Positions 7,784-15,929 of a stretch of DNA of 18,658 bases are shown here, piece by piece. Source of the DNA: Bacteroidota bacterium (GTDB lineage: Bacteria > Bacteroidota > Bacteroidia > Bacteroidales > B39-G9); NCBI GenBank assembly GCA_003648455.1, contig QMPG01000023.1:1-18658 (forward strand), given 5' to 3'. Made by a program: the position numbers and the translations under genes. The notes beneath the pieces were generated by a model that searched no databases, was not told the DNA's origin, and worked only from the letters and a program-made list of their open reading frames with translations. Every line of letters begins with the position of its first letter. The stretch's first letter is position 1.

Positions 7784-8473
7784 ATGAAATTTAAAACTTT
7801 AATTTTAGCAATTAGCTGTTTGGCAGCTTTTGCTTGTAATTCACAAAATGGAACTATGAAAAAAAACATCAATTTAGATACTGAATTAGATTCAGTTAGC
7901 TATAGCTTAGGTATTACTATGGCAGAAAATATTAAAAAAGGAGGAGTTGAGAAGATTAATGCTGAAGCTTTAGCAGTTGCTTTTAACCATATTTTTGATG
8001 GAGAAGAAACTTTAATTGAACAAAAAGAAGCAGAAAATATTTTAAATAATTATTTTAGAGATTTACAAATGAAGGTAGCTGAAAAGAACAAACAAGCAGG
8101 TATTAAATTTTTAGAAGAAAATAAAACAAAAGAAGGTGTTGTTACTACTGAGAGTGGCTTACAATATAAAATTATTAAAAAAGGTACTGGAGCAATTCCA
8201 AAAGCAACCGATAAAGTTACAACAAATTATAAAGGTACTTTAATTGACGGTACTGTTTTTGACAGCTCTTATGATAGAGGTGAACCTGCTACATTTCCTG
8301 TAAATGGAGTAATCAAAGGTTGGACAGAAGCTTTACAATTAATGCCTGTTGGTTCAAAATGGGAGCTTTATATTCCATCTGAATTAGCTTATGGTTCAAG
8401 AGGTGCTGGTCAAGTTATTGGTCCTGATGCAACTCTAGTTTTCGAAATTGAATTAATTTCTATTGACAAATAA
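7784..8473 (+). CDS. FKBP-type peptidyl-prolyl isomerase lipoprotein
   Basis: This 229-residue envelope prolyl isomerase catalyses cis-trans isomerisation of Xaa-Pro bonds to assist folding of exported proteins. A lipoprotein signal ends at AAFAC, so Cys18 is the likely lipidated residue. Residues about 30-115 form the helical FKBP N-terminal dimerisation domain (VSYSLGITMAENI, then the long EQKEAENILNNYF and EKNKQAGIKFLEENK helices), as in FkpA and Mip proteins. The FKBP catalytic domain covers 125-229. It carries the ligand-pocket residues Tyr149 (TNYKGTL), Phe159-Asp160 (TVFDSS), Val176-Ile177 and Trp180 (VIKGW), Tyr203 (LAYGSRG) and Phe220 (LVFEIEL). All are present, so it should be active. 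The gene has its own promoter-like site and a long structured leader. It ends at a terminator shared with the convergent MORN-repeat gene. Confidence 0.95.
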   Translation: MKFKTLILAISCLAAFACNSQNGTMKKNINLDTELDSVSYSLGITMAENIKKGGVEKINAEALAVAFNHIFDGEETLIEQKEAENILNNYFRDLQMKVAEKNKQAGIKFLEENKTKEGVVTTESGLQYKIIKKGTGAIPKATDKVTTNYKGTLIDGTVFDSSYDRGEPATFPVNGVIKGWTEALQLMPVGSKWELYIPSELAYGSRGAGQVIGPDATLVFEIELISIDK

Positions 8474-8493
8474 GAATTAATTTTTATTATAAG

Positions 8494-8528
8494 AAAATAG
8501 GACTACTGAAATTTAGTCCTATTTTTTT
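8494..8528 (+). terminator. Rho-independent terminator after FKBP gene
   Basis: A perfect 12-bp stem (8494-8505 with 8514-8525, core ATAGGACTA/TAGTCCTAT, 8-nt loop) is followed by a run of T. It lies between two convergent genes. The flanking A-run on the left means it could also act on the minus strand for the MORN-repeat gene. Confidence 0.85.
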
Positions 8529-8541
8529 TAATGTTGAAAAA

Positions 8542-10293
8542 TTATTTTTTCGTTTTATTTCTGTTATCCGTTTTTACTCTAATTAATTTTCCTTTCTTAT
8601 ATACTGTTTCTAAAAGAATTTTACCATTAACAGAGAATATTTTTTCTGTTCCATTTTTTTCACCTTCTTTATAATTAGTTTCACTATTTATATTTCCATA
8701 TTTATACCATGTAGTCCACTTCCCATGGGGTTTGTTTTCTTTGTAAAATTCTTGACGCATTTTTTGTCCATGATTGTTATAATATGTCCACTCTCCGGTT
8801 TTTTTATCATTAATATAATTCCCGGAAATATTTATCTGACCAGATTCTAACCAAATTTTGTATGCTCCGTTGTGAACACCCATTTTAAAATTTTCTTCCT
8901 TGCGTTTCTTCCCGTTTTCAAACCAATAAACAGCAATACCATTTTTTTTATCATCGGCATATTCAACTTTATATTTTGGTTTTCCATCTTCATACCATGC
9001 TTGCCACAAACCGTTCATTTTTCCTAAATTAAAACTTCCTTGCATTTCTTTATTGCCGTTTTCATACCAAGATGTCCATTCACCGTTTTCTTTCCCTTTT
9101 ACAAATGCTCCTTTATGAAAAATTTGTTTGTTTTCATAATAAATTACCCATTCTCCATCCTTAAGTCCATCTTTATAATTAGCTTTTTTCCAAACTTCTC
9201 CATTACCGTACCAGAAAGTCCATTCGCCTGTCATTTTGCCGTTTTTGTAAAAACCTTCGTTCCCTTTTACTCCGTCTGTTCGCCAATAAGTCCATTTCCC
9301 GTCTTGAATATCGTTAACAAAATTCCCTTCAATATCAATGTTCCCATCTTGACGCCACCATTTTGCAGAGCCATTTTTTTTATTATTTGTAAAATTTATT
9401 TCTTCTTCTTTATTTCCGTTTTTAAACCAGTTAGTTTTTACGCCATCAATTTTCCCATCTTTAAAATTTACTGTGCTTTTAAGTTTACCATCTTCGTACC
9501 AAAATGTCCACAATCCTTGTTTCTGTTTGTTTTTTAATGTTCCGTGCATTTCTTTTTGCCCATTATGATACCATTTTGTATTATCGCCATTTTCATAATT
9601 GAGCTTGCTTTTCAATTTACCATCTTCATACCATGATGTTGAAGTTTCGATATTTTTACCGTTTAAAAATTTTTCTACAGACATTTTTTGTCCGTTCATA
9701 TACCAATAAATCCACTCCCCGTTTTTTAAACCATTTTTATATTCTCCCTGTTGTTTTATTTTATCATTAGAATAGTAACTTATATAGTACCCATTACCAT
9801 TGTCAATTATTTTATTCCTTTTTTTATCCCAATAATTAACAAGTTTAACTAAATTGTTTGGATAAAAATATTCTTCTTTTATTTTATTCCCCTTATTGTC
9901 CCAATATGTCCACAAACTATCTTTAATGCCTTTTTTGTAGAAACCTTGCACCTCTAATTTTCCGTTATTATGCCAACCGTAATATTTCCCATGTTTTATT
10001 CCATCAACAAATTCACCTTCGTTTTCAACATTCCCATTAGGAAAATAGTAAATAAGTTTTCCATGAAGAACACCGTCTTTGAAATCTGTTTCCTGAACTT
10101 TTTTCCCATCTTTATTCCAATATATCCATCTCCCTTGTTCAAGCCCATCTTTCATAATGCCTTCACTGCTTTTATTTGTAGAGTTTTCTGCTTCACCGGC
10201 AGCATTTTTTATTTTATAATAATAAGTTACTTTTGTTTGTGTAAAGGCTATATTAGCAACGAATAGAAAAATTAAAATAGGTGTAATTTTCAT
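8542..10293 (-). CDS. Secreted MORN-like repeat protein (about 21 repeats)
   Basis: This is a 583-residue protein. After a Sec signal peptide (MKITPILIFLFVANIAFTQ) and a linker to about residue 49, almost the whole chain is tandem 24-residue units. The form is GxxxGxWxxWYxNGxxxxExxYxx, for example GKMTGEWTFWYGNGEVWKKA. I count about 21 units. One is interrupted by an insertion (the NNLVKLVNYWDKK region), one is shortened to 20 residues, and the last is partial. This is the MORN variant (MORN_2) often auto-annotated as YwqK-family antitoxin. That label rests only on repeat similarity and there is no toxin gene nearby. The repeats form paired beta-hairpins that stack into an extended sheet, and the aromatic-rich face suggests a binding or scaffolding role outside the inner membrane (inference). 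It has no T9SS tail and no lipobox. Confidence 0.9.
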   Translation of the reverse strand: MKITPILIFLFVANIAFTQTKVTYYYKIKNAAGEAENSTNKSSEGIMKDGLEQGRWIYWNKDGKKVQETDFKDGVLHGKLIYYFPNGNVENEGEFVDGIKHGKYYGWHNNGKLEVQGFYKKGIKDSLWTYWDNKGNKIKEEYFYPNNLVKLVNYWDKKRNKIIDNGNGYYISYYSNDKIKQQGEYKNGLKNGEWIYWYMNGQKMSVEKFLNGKNIETSTSWYEDGKLKSKLNYENGDNTKWYHNGQKEMHGTLKNKQKQGLWTFWYEDGKLKSTVNFKDGKIDGVKTNWFKNGNKEEEINFTNNKKNGSAKWWRQDGNIDIEGNFVNDIQDGKWTYWRTDGVKGNEGFYKNGKMTGEWTFWYGNGEVWKKANYKDGLKDGEWVIYYENKQIFHKGAFVKGKENGEWTSWYENGNKEMQGSFNLGKMNGLWQAWYEDGKPKYKVEYADDKKNGIAVYWFENGKKRKEENFKMGVHNGAYKIWLESGQINISGNYINDKKTGEWTYYNNHGQKMRQEFYKENKPHGKWTTWYKYGNINSETNYKEGEKNGTEKIFSVNGKILLETVYKKGKLIRVKTDNRNKTKK

Positions 10294-10452
10294 TTATTTA
10301 TATTTTATATTTGATTAATTTATAATAATTATATTTTTACAAGATAAAAGTAAAAAGATAAAAGCAATTAACCAATTTTAGATTTTAGATTTTTTTAATT
10401 ATAAGCTATATATTGGCTTTATTATTCGCAAAACGTTTGTGAAATTTCTTTT

Positions 10453-10476
10453 ATGACAAAAAACATGACAAAAAAC
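10453..10476. repeat. Tandem 12-bp direct repeat upstream of mutA
   Basis: Two adjacent exact copies of ATGACAAAAAAC occupy 10453-10464 and 10465-10476, with a palindromic AAACGTTT just upstream (10431-10438). They lie 36 bp upstream of the mutA -7 box, where a regulator could bind. Function is inferred from position only. Confidence 0.5.
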
Positions 10477-10511
10477 ATATAAATTATATATAATAATATA
10501 TTAAATGATAG

Positions 10512-10519
10512 TAGTTTTG
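10512..10519 (+). promoter_or_regulatory. -7 box of the mutAB promoter
   Basis: TAGTTTTG is an exact match to the Bacteroidota TAnnTTTG consensus and lies 23 bp before the mutA ATG, giving a short leader. No clear TTTG is seen at the -33 position. Confidence 0.5.
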
Positions 10520-10542
10520 CATTATAAACAAAAAATTAAATC

Positions 10543-12423
10543 ATGTCAGAAAACACTAAAGACAAAAAATTATTTGAAGAATTTCCACCGGTCTCAACAG
10601 CAGATTGGGAAGCTAAAATTAAGGTAGATCTTAAAGGAGCTGATTATGAAAGAAAATTAATATGGAAAACCAATAATGGTTTCAATATTAGACCTTATTA
10701 TCGTGCCGAAGATCTTAATGATATTAGCTATTTAAATGTTCATCCTGATGAATTTCCTTTTATTAGAGGTAATAAAATAGATAAAAATTCGTGGTTGATT
10801 CGTCAAGATATTAATGTCGAAAATTTTTCAGAGGCTAATAAAAAAGCAGGTTCATTTTTAGAAAAAGGAGCTCAATCAATAGGTTTTATTATTGACAATG
10901 AGCCCACAGAAAATGAATTAAAAATTTTATTGGAGAATGTTGATATTGAAAAATTTGAAATTAATTTTGCTTGTAACAATTGTTCACATTCATTATTAAA
11001 AAAATTAATCAACCTATTTCAATCAAAAAATGTTGATTTGAAAAAAGTTGCAGGCTCAATTGAATTCGATATCTTAGGTTCGTTCTCATTAAAAGGGAAA
11101 TTCTGCAACACCCAAGAAACTGCATTTAATGAATGTAAAGCTTTTATTGAAGAGGCTCAAAAATTACCAAAATTTAAAGTAATAGCAGTTAACGGAAAAC
11201 ATTTTAATAATTCAGGTTCATCACTGGTTGAGGAGTTAGCTTTTAGCCTAGCTGCAGGTAATGAATATTTATCTCAATTAACTGAGAAAGGTTTAGCGGT
11301 TGATGAAATAGCCAATCAGATTAAATTTAATTTTGCTGTTGGCTCAAGTTATTTTTTGGAAATTGCAAAAATTAGAGCAGCTCGTTTGCTTTGGGCTAAT
11401 ATTGTAAATGAATATAATCCGAAAAATGAGGAAAGTAAAAAAATGTATGTTCATTCTACTACTTCTGAATGGAACAAAACAGTTTACGACCCATATGTAA
11501 ATATACTTCGCTCAACAACAGAAACAATGTCCTCGGTTATTGGAGGAACAGATTCCTTAACTGTTAATCCTTTCAATTCAATTTATGAAGAGACAACAGA
11601 TTTTTCTGAGCGTATTGCCCGCAACCAGCAAATCATTGTAAAAGAGGAAAGTTATTTTGATAAAATAGTTGACCCTTCTGCAGGCTCATACTATATTGAG
11701 AATTTAACTAATTCAATTGCTGAAAATGCTTGGCAATTATTTGTTGAAACAGAGCAACAAGGCGGTTTTATTAAAGCTTTAGAAAACAATTTTATTCAAA
11801 ACAGAATTAAAGAAACAGCTCAAAAACGCGACCTTGCCATTGCAACAAGAAAAGAAAATTTCTTAGGAACAAACCAGTTCCCTAATTTTAATGAACATAT
11901 TGATAATGAGATATCATCAGAAATAATAAATCGAAAAGATTTAACTGAGAAAGATGCTGTTATTGAGACATTAAAACCATACAGAGGAACTCAGGCTTTT
12001 GAGCAATTAAGAAATAAAACTGATGTTTATTCAAAAACTAATAAACGACCAAAGGCATTTATGTTTACTTTTGGAAACATTGGAATGAGAAAGGCAAGAG
12101 CTCAATTTGCTTGTAACTTTTTTGCATGTGCCGGCTTTCAAGTTGTTGATAATAATGGATTTAGCTCAGTTGACGAAGGCGTTGAAGCATGTCTCGAAAA
12201 TAAAGCAGACATTGTTGTTATTTGTAGCTCAGACGATGAATATGCAAATATTGCTCCTGAGATTTACGAAAAATTAAACAAAAATGCAGTAATTGTTGTT
12301 GCAGGTTATCCTAAAGCAATAATTGATGATTTAAAATCAAAAGGGATTAAACATTTCATTCATGTTAAAACAAATGTTCTTGAATCATTAAATAATTTTC
12401 AAACAGAATTAGGAATACGATAG
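10543..12423 (+). CDS. mutA: Methylmalonyl-CoA mutase small subunit
   Basis: This is the 626-residue beta subunit of the heterodimeric mutase, which interconverts succinyl-CoA and (R)-methylmalonyl-CoA with the partner MutB. The N-terminal TIM-barrel region resembles MutB, for example ARLLWANIVNEYNPKN, STTSEWNKTVYDPYVNILRSTTETMSS and VDPSAGSYYIENLTNSIAENAW. The C-terminal cobalamin-domain-like fold starts near residue 501 (KRPKAFMFTFGNIGMRKARAQF). There the cobalamin-ligating DxHxxG motif is absent: the aligned positions are Ile513, Met515 and Ala518. This is the expected state of the non-catalytic small subunit, not a mutation. It sits 48 bp upstream of mutB on the same strand and is certainly expressed with it. 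A TAnnTTTG promoter box lies just upstream. Role in propionate formation or propionate breakdown depends on the organism. Confidence 0.95.
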   Translation: MSENTKDKKLFEEFPPVSTADWEAKIKVDLKGADYERKLIWKTNNGFNIRPYYRAEDLNDISYLNVHPDEFPFIRGNKIDKNSWLIRQDINVENFSEANKKAGSFLEKGAQSIGFIIDNEPTENELKILLENVDIEKFEINFACNNCSHSLLKKLINLFQSKNVDLKKVAGSIEFDILGSFSLKGKFCNTQETAFNECKAFIEEAQKLPKFKVIAVNGKHFNNSGSSLVEELAFSLAAGNEYLSQLTEKGLAVDEIANQIKFNFAVGSSYFLEIAKIRAARLLWANIVNEYNPKNEESKKMYVHSTTSEWNKTVYDPYVNILRSTTETMSSVIGGTDSLTVNPFNSIYEETTDFSERIARNQQIIVKEESYFDKIVDPSAGSYYIENLTNSIAENAWQLFVETEQQGGFIKALENNFIQNRIKETAQKRDLAIATRKENFLGTNQFPNFNEHIDNEISSEIINRKDLTEKDAVIETLKPYRGTQAFEQLRNKTDVYSKTNKRPKAFMFTFGNIGMRKARAQFACNFFACAGFQVVDNNGFSSVDEGVEACLENKADIVVICSSDDEYANIAPEIYEKLNKNAVIVVAGYPKAIIDDLKSKGIKHFIHVKTNVLESLNNFQTELGIR

Positions 12424-12451
12424 TTTAAAGTTTAAAGTATAAAGTTTGAAG
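12424..12451. repeat. Heptamer tandem repeat in the mutA-mutB spacer
   Basis: Directly after the mutA stop codon are four consecutive 7-bp units: TTTAAAG, TTTAAAG, TATAAAG, TTTGAAG. A fifth decayed unit (TATAACT) runs to 12458. The period of seven excludes a coding repeat. It occupies over half of the 48-bp spacer inside the operon. Confidence 0.75.
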
Positions 12452-12471
12452 TATAACTTAATATCAAAAAA

Positions 12472-14616
12472 ATGAGACCAGATTTTAAAAATATAAATTT
12501 AAAGTCATCAAAGCAATCATTGTCAGACAAAGAATGGAATGATCAAAACCATATTGATAAAGATTGGATGACACCCGAACAAATCGCTGTAAAAAATGTT
12601 TACACAAAAGACGATTTGCTAAACATGGAGCATCTTAATTATGCAGCAGGATTGCCACCATATTTAAGAGGACCATATTCAACAATGTATGTTATGCGAC
12701 CATGGACTATTCGTCAGTATGCAGGTTTCTCAACAGCAGAAGAATCAAATGCTTTTTATAGAAGGAATTTAGCAGCAGGACAAAAAGGATTGTCTGTTGC
12801 ATTCGACTTAGCAACTCACCGTGGATATGATTCTGATCACGAGCGAGTAGTTGGTGATGTTGGAAAAGCAGGTGTTGCTATTGATTCAATACTCGACATG
12901 AAAATTCTTTTCGATCAAATTCCTTTGGATAAGATGTCTGTTTCAATGACAATGAACGGAGCAGTTCTTCCAGTCTTGGCATTTTACATTGTGTCAGGAT
13001 TAGAGCAAGGCGTTCCCTTAGAAAAATTATCGGGAACAATTCAAAACGATATCTTAAAAGAATTCATGGTTAGAAATACTTATATCTACCCACCTGAATT
13101 CTCAATGCGAATTATAGCAGATATTTTTGAATACACATCACAAAAAATGCCGAGATTCAATTCAATAAGTATTTCGGGTTACCACATGCAAGAAGCCGGA
13201 GCTACAGCAGATATTGAATTAGCTTATACCTTAGCAGACGGCTTAGAATATTTAAGAGCAGGTGTTAATGCAGGTATTGATATTGATGCTTTTGCACCTC
13301 GACTATCATTTTTTTGGGCAATTGGAATGAACCATTTTATGGAGATTGCTAAGCTTAGAGCAGCTCGTATGTTATGGGCTAAAATTGTAAAAAAATTCAA
13401 TCCTAAAAATCCTAAATCTTTAGCCTTACGTACACATTGTCAAACATCAGGTTGGAGTTTAACAGAACAAGACCCGTATAACAATATTACACGAACATGT
13501 GTTGAGGCAATGGGTGCAGCTTTAGGTCATACACAATCGTTACACACAAATGCACTTGATGAGGCAATAGCATTACCAACAGATTTTTCTGCACGTATTG
13601 CTCGAAACACACAAATATATATACAAGAAGAAACCAACATTTGTCGTTCGGTTGATCCTTGGGCAGGTTCTTATTATATTGAAACATTAACTAACGAAAT
13701 TGCACACAAAGCATGGGAGTTAATTGAGGAAGTTGAAGAACTTGGTGGAATGGCAAAAGCTATTGAGACAGGTGTTCCAAAAATGAGAATTGAAGAAGCA
13801 GCTGCACGAAAACAAGCACGTATTGATTCAAAGAGAGACACAATTGTAGGAATTAATAAATATAAATTAGACCATGAGGATCCTATTGATATTCTTGAGG
13901 TTGACAACACTGCTGTTCGTGAAGCTCAAATAAAACGGTTAAAAAAATTAAAAGCTGAAAGAAACGAAAAAGAAGTTCAGGAAGCATTAAAAGCAATAAC
14001 AAAAGCTGCTGAGACAGGTGAAGGAAATTTACTTGAGTTATCTGTTGATGCTGCAAAAAAACGTGCAAGTTTAGGTGAAATTTCTGATGCTTGCGAAAAA
14101 GTATGTGGGAGGTACAAAGCTGTGATTAGAACAATTTCCGGCGTATTCTCATCAGAAGCAAAAGATGATGATGAATTTAGAAAAGCTTGTAAACTTTGTG
14201 AAGAGTTTGCTAAGAAAGAGGGGCGCCAACCTCGTATAATGGTTGCTAAAATGGGACAAGACGGTCACGACCGTGGAGCTAAAGTAGTTGCTACCGGTTA
14301 TGCCGATATAGGTTTTGATGTTGATATTGGTCCTTTATTCCAAACACCGGCTGAAGCTGCTAAACAAGCTGTAGAGAATGACGTTCACATTATTGGAGTT
14401 TCCAGTTTGGCTGCAGGTCATAAAACTTTAATTCCTCAAATTATTGAAGAACTAAAAAAATTAGGTAGAGAAGATATTATGGTTGTTGCAGGTGGAGTTA
14501 TCCCAACACAAGATTATGATTTTCTTTATAAAGCAGGAGTAGTTGGTATTTTTGGGCCGGGAACTCCGGTTTCAAACAGTGCAATTAAAATGCTTGAGAT
14601 TTTATTGAAGATGTAA
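12472..14616 (+). CDS. mutB: Methylmalonyl-CoA mutase large (catalytic) subunit
   Basis: This 714-residue adenosylcobalamin-dependent catalytic subunit is full length for the family. The substrate-binding TIM barrel covers about 40-420. It contains [21 protein letters not shown], the highly conserved CoA- and substrate-binding segment, then [34 protein letters not shown] and the near-universal [18 protein letters not shown]. The C-terminal cobalamin domain (about 582-714) has Asp597-Gly-His599-Asp-Arg-Gly602. His599 is the lower axial cobalt ligand, and GVSSLAAGH and VVAGGVIP complete the B12 fold. All catalytic motifs are intact. In anaerobic Bacteroidota the enzyme works in the succinate-to-propionate route; epimerase, decarboxylase and the MeaB chaperone are not in the window. 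The stop codon TAA (14614-14616) overlaps the first bases of an inverted-repeat element. Confidence 0.98.
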   Translation: MRPDFKNINLKSSKQSLSDKEWNDQNHIDKDWMTPEQIAVKNVYTKDDLLNMEHLNYAAGLPPYLRGPYSTMYVMRPWTIRQYAGFSTAEESNAFYRRNLAAGQKGLSVAFDLATHRGYDSDHERVVGDVGKAGVAIDSILDMKILFDQIPLDKMSVSMTMNGAVLPVLAFYIVSGLEQGVPLEKLSGTIQNDILKEFMVRNTYIYPPEFSMRIIADIFEYTSQKMPRFNSISISGYHMQEAGATADIELAYTLADGLEYLRAGVNAGIDIDAFAPRLSFFWAIGMNHFMEIAKLRAARMLWAKIVKKFNPKNPKSLALRTHCQTSGWSLTEQDPYNNITRTCVEAMGAALGHTQSLHTNALDEAIALPTDFSARIARNTQIYIQEETNICRSVDPWAGSYYIETLTNEIAHKAWELIEEVEELGGMAKAIETGVPKMRIEEAAARKQARIDSKRDTIVGINKYKLDHEDPIDILEVDNTAVREAQIKRLKKLKAERNEKEVQEALKAITKAAETGEGNLLELSVDAAKKRASLGEISDACEKVCGRYKAVIRTISGVFSSEAKDDDEFRKACKLCEEFAKKEGRQPRIMVAKMGQDGHDRGAKVVATGYADIGFDVDIGPLFQTPAEAAKQAVENDVHIIGVSSLAAGHKTLIPQIIEELKKLGREDIMVVAGGVIPTQDYDFLYKAGVVGIFGPGTPVSNSAIKMLEILLKM

Positions 14617-14754
14617 GTCTACTCCGAAAAGTAGAAAATGCACGTCATTGCGAGAGCGAAGCCCGAAGCAATCTATTGAGAATCAAAACGTAGGGATTGC
14701 TTCTCCTCCAACTGGCGGATCGCAATGACGAAAAACACTTTTCGGAGTGGACTC
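14615..14754. mobile_element. MITE-like element A (140 bp, shared 17-bp TIR)
   Basis: The right end is CTTTTCGGAGTGGACTC (14738-14754). The left end (14615-14631) is its inverted copy with two mismatches, AAGTCTACTCCGAAAAG. The element begins inside the mutB stop codon and lies before the mutB terminator, so it is transcribed as the mutB 3' untranslated region and would fold into a long hairpin. No target-site duplication is evident. The core is a separate nested inverted repeat. The same termini bound two other elements at 14819-14958 and 16098-16227. No transposase is encoded, so movement would require a protein from elsewhere. Confidence 0.75.
14643..14730. repeat. Nested inverted repeat core of element A
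   Basis: The arms CGTCATTGCGA (14643-14653) and TCGCAATGACG (14720-14730) are perfectly complementary. A second inner pair is GAAGCAATC (14665-14673) with GATTGCTTC (14695-14703). A decayed 16-bp palindrome, TCCTCCAACTGGCGGA (14704-14719, 6 of 8 pairs), is wedged between the inner and outer right arms. This core is of the widely dispersed CGTCATTGCGA type of bacterial intergenic repeat (recalled knowledge, not searched). Confidence 0.75.
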
Positions 14755-14774
14755 AAATTTGTTATATAAAAATT

Positions 14775-14812
14775 AAAAACTCTCTTAGAAATATTTCTAA
14801 GAGAGTTTTTTT
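14775..14812 (+). terminator. mutAB terminator (36-bp perfect palindrome)
   Basis: The sequence 14775-14792 is the exact reverse complement of 14793-14810 (core ACTCTCTTAGAAAT), followed by further T. With A-tract on one side and T-tract on the other it can stop transcription in both directions, for mutB and for the convergent secreted-protein gene. It lies between elements A and B. Confidence 0.9.
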
Positions 14813-14818
14813 ATCAAT

Positions 14819-14958
14819 GAGTCCAGTCTGAAAAGCAAGTAATTACTTATTTGTCATTCTGAACTGGTTTCAGAATCTACTGATACCATGAAAGTTAAAG
14901 ATTCCGATCCGTCAGCTGACGGACGGAATGACAAAAAAGACCTTTTTAGACTGGACTC
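14819..14958. mobile_element. MITE-like element B (140 bp) with 6-bp flanking direct repeat
   Basis: The ends GAGTCCAGTCTGAAAAG (14819-14835) and CTTTTTAGACTGGACTC (14942-14958) are inverted copies with 16 of 17 matches. They are close variants of the termini of elements A and C. ATCAAT occurs immediately outside both ends (14813-14818 and 14959-14964), which is best read as a 6-bp target-site duplication. The insertion lies between the bidirectional terminator and the stop codon of the T9SS-tailed gene. It has no coding capacity. Confidence 0.8.
14851..14934. repeat. Nested inverted repeat core of element B
   Basis: The arms are TTGTCATTC (14851-14859) and GAATGACAA (14926-14934). An inner pair is GAATCT (14873-14878) with AGATTC (14899-14904). 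A perfect 16-bp palindrome, TCCGTCAGCTGACGGA (14908-14923), sits just before the right arm, in the same relative place as the palindrome in the core of element A. The left arm continues as GTCATTCTGAACTGGTTTC, which resembles a dispersed repeat often seen in Bacteroidota intergenic DNA (recalled, not searched). Confidence 0.75.
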
Positions 14959-14984
14959 ATCAATTAAAAAAATATTCCGGTACG

Positions 14985-15929
14985 TTATTCAACTATCACT
15001 TTTTTGGTTTCAATTATTCTATCATCTAAAATTATCTTGAAAAAATACACCCCTGTTTTTAAGTTATTCTTATTTATTTTAACTGTTCTTTTGTTTAAAT
15101 ATCTTTGACTTTCAACTAATTGTCCTTGAATATTATAAATATTTAATTCAACGGTTCTGTAATATTTATTGAAGTATAATTTTGAAAATGAAGTAAACGG
15201 ATTAGGATAAATATTTATATTCCCAAAATTTTGCACGGTTTTTATATCTCCAAAATCAGTATTGGAAATTAATTTTATATTATCAATCATCCAACCTTCT
15301 TTGTTATTTTGAATACTATCGCTAATAAAATTAAATCGAAGAATAACAGCATAATCATTCATCTCGTGTTCATGACTTTTTGTTACACATTCTGACCAAT
15401 AAAAACTTGTTGTAAGCCATGTATCTGATTTTCCCGAAAATCCCATTTCTCCATTAAATAAAGTGTCATTTATAGTATAAAGACTAATTCCTGTATTATT
15501 TGGATTAAAATAAGGAGAAGAATTTTTTATTATATTATCCCATGTTTTGCCATTATCAAAAGAAATTGTAAAATAACAACCATCTTTAAGTGTATCTGTA
15601 TCAAATTTATGTTTAATTTCGACCCCAAAACTCTGCGGATAATAAACAGGATAATTAAAATTCCCAATTAGTAAATCAAAATAACAACTATTATTAACCG
15701 GATAAAAATTAATGGTATCCGTTACAATAGCATTAGGTAAAGAAAATGCAGAATCGAAAAAGGTTTTTTTTGGAATACCTATTTGCCATAAATTTTGTGA
15801 TGAAGTATCAATCTTAATATATTCATAAGGGTTTTCAAAACAAATTGTATCGTGAACATGAATATTCTCTTGTGAAAAAGAACTTGTGCATATAAAAATG
15901 ACAGCGGATAAAAAAAATATTTTTTTCAT
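14985..15929 (-). CDS. Secreted protein with T9SS type A sorting domain
   Basis: This is a 314-residue secreted protein. An in-frame ATG exists nine codons upstream (15956). The start at 15929 is preferred because it places the signal peptide (MKKIFFLSAVIFICTSSFSQ) at the N-terminus. The middle part is beta-rich with no recognised catalytic motif. It includes CYFTISFDNGKTWDNII, GFSGKSDTWLTTSFYW and EGWMIDNIKLIS, a pattern seen in jelly-roll-like modules of Bacteroidota secreted proteins. Residues 239-314 form a type IX secretion C-terminal domain: NIYPNPF start, LNIYNIQGQLV, LKTGVYFFKI and a terminal KKVIVE. The protein should therefore be exported across the outer membrane and retained on the surface or released. 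It lies downstream of a broken acyl-CoA synthetase remnant, whose reading frame runs out just before this gene. Specific function unknown. Confidence 0.88.
   Translation of the reverse strand: MKKIFFLSAVIFICTSSFSQENIHVHDTICFENPYEYIKIDTSSQNLWQIGIPKKTFFDSAFSLPNAIVTDTINFYPVNNSCYFDLLIGNFNYPVYYPQSFGVEIKHKFDTDTLKDGCYFTISFDNGKTWDNIIKNSSPYFNPNNTGISLYTINDTLFNGEMGFSGKSDTWLTTSFYWSECVTKSHEHEMNDYAVILRFNFISDSIQNNKEGWMIDNIKLISNTDFGDIKTVQNFGNINIYPNPFTSFSKLYFNKYYRTVELNIYNIQGQLVESQRYLNKRTVKINKNNLKTGVYFFKIILDDRIIETKKVIVE

Noticed and set aside
9040..9537. Long plus-strand open frame within the MORN-repeat gene
   Set aside because: It is antisense to a clear repeat protein and arises from the 72-bp regularity and AT-rich codon use; its product is a Phe/Ile/Pro-rich sequence with no domain.
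8542..10293. Toxin-antitoxin system suggested by YwqK-like repeats
   Set aside because: The protein has a signal peptide and an isolated position with no adjacent small toxin gene; only the MORN-type repeat is shared with proteins carrying that label.
10543..12423. Loss of the DxHxxG cobalamin motif in MutA as a mutation
   Set aside because: Small subunits of heterodimeric methylmalonyl-CoA mutase normally lack this motif; cobalamin is bound by MutB, which has it.
13487..14068. Several minus-strand open frames inside mutB
   Set aside because: mutB is a complete, highly conserved gene with all motifs; these frames are antisense shadows without recognisable domains or start signals.
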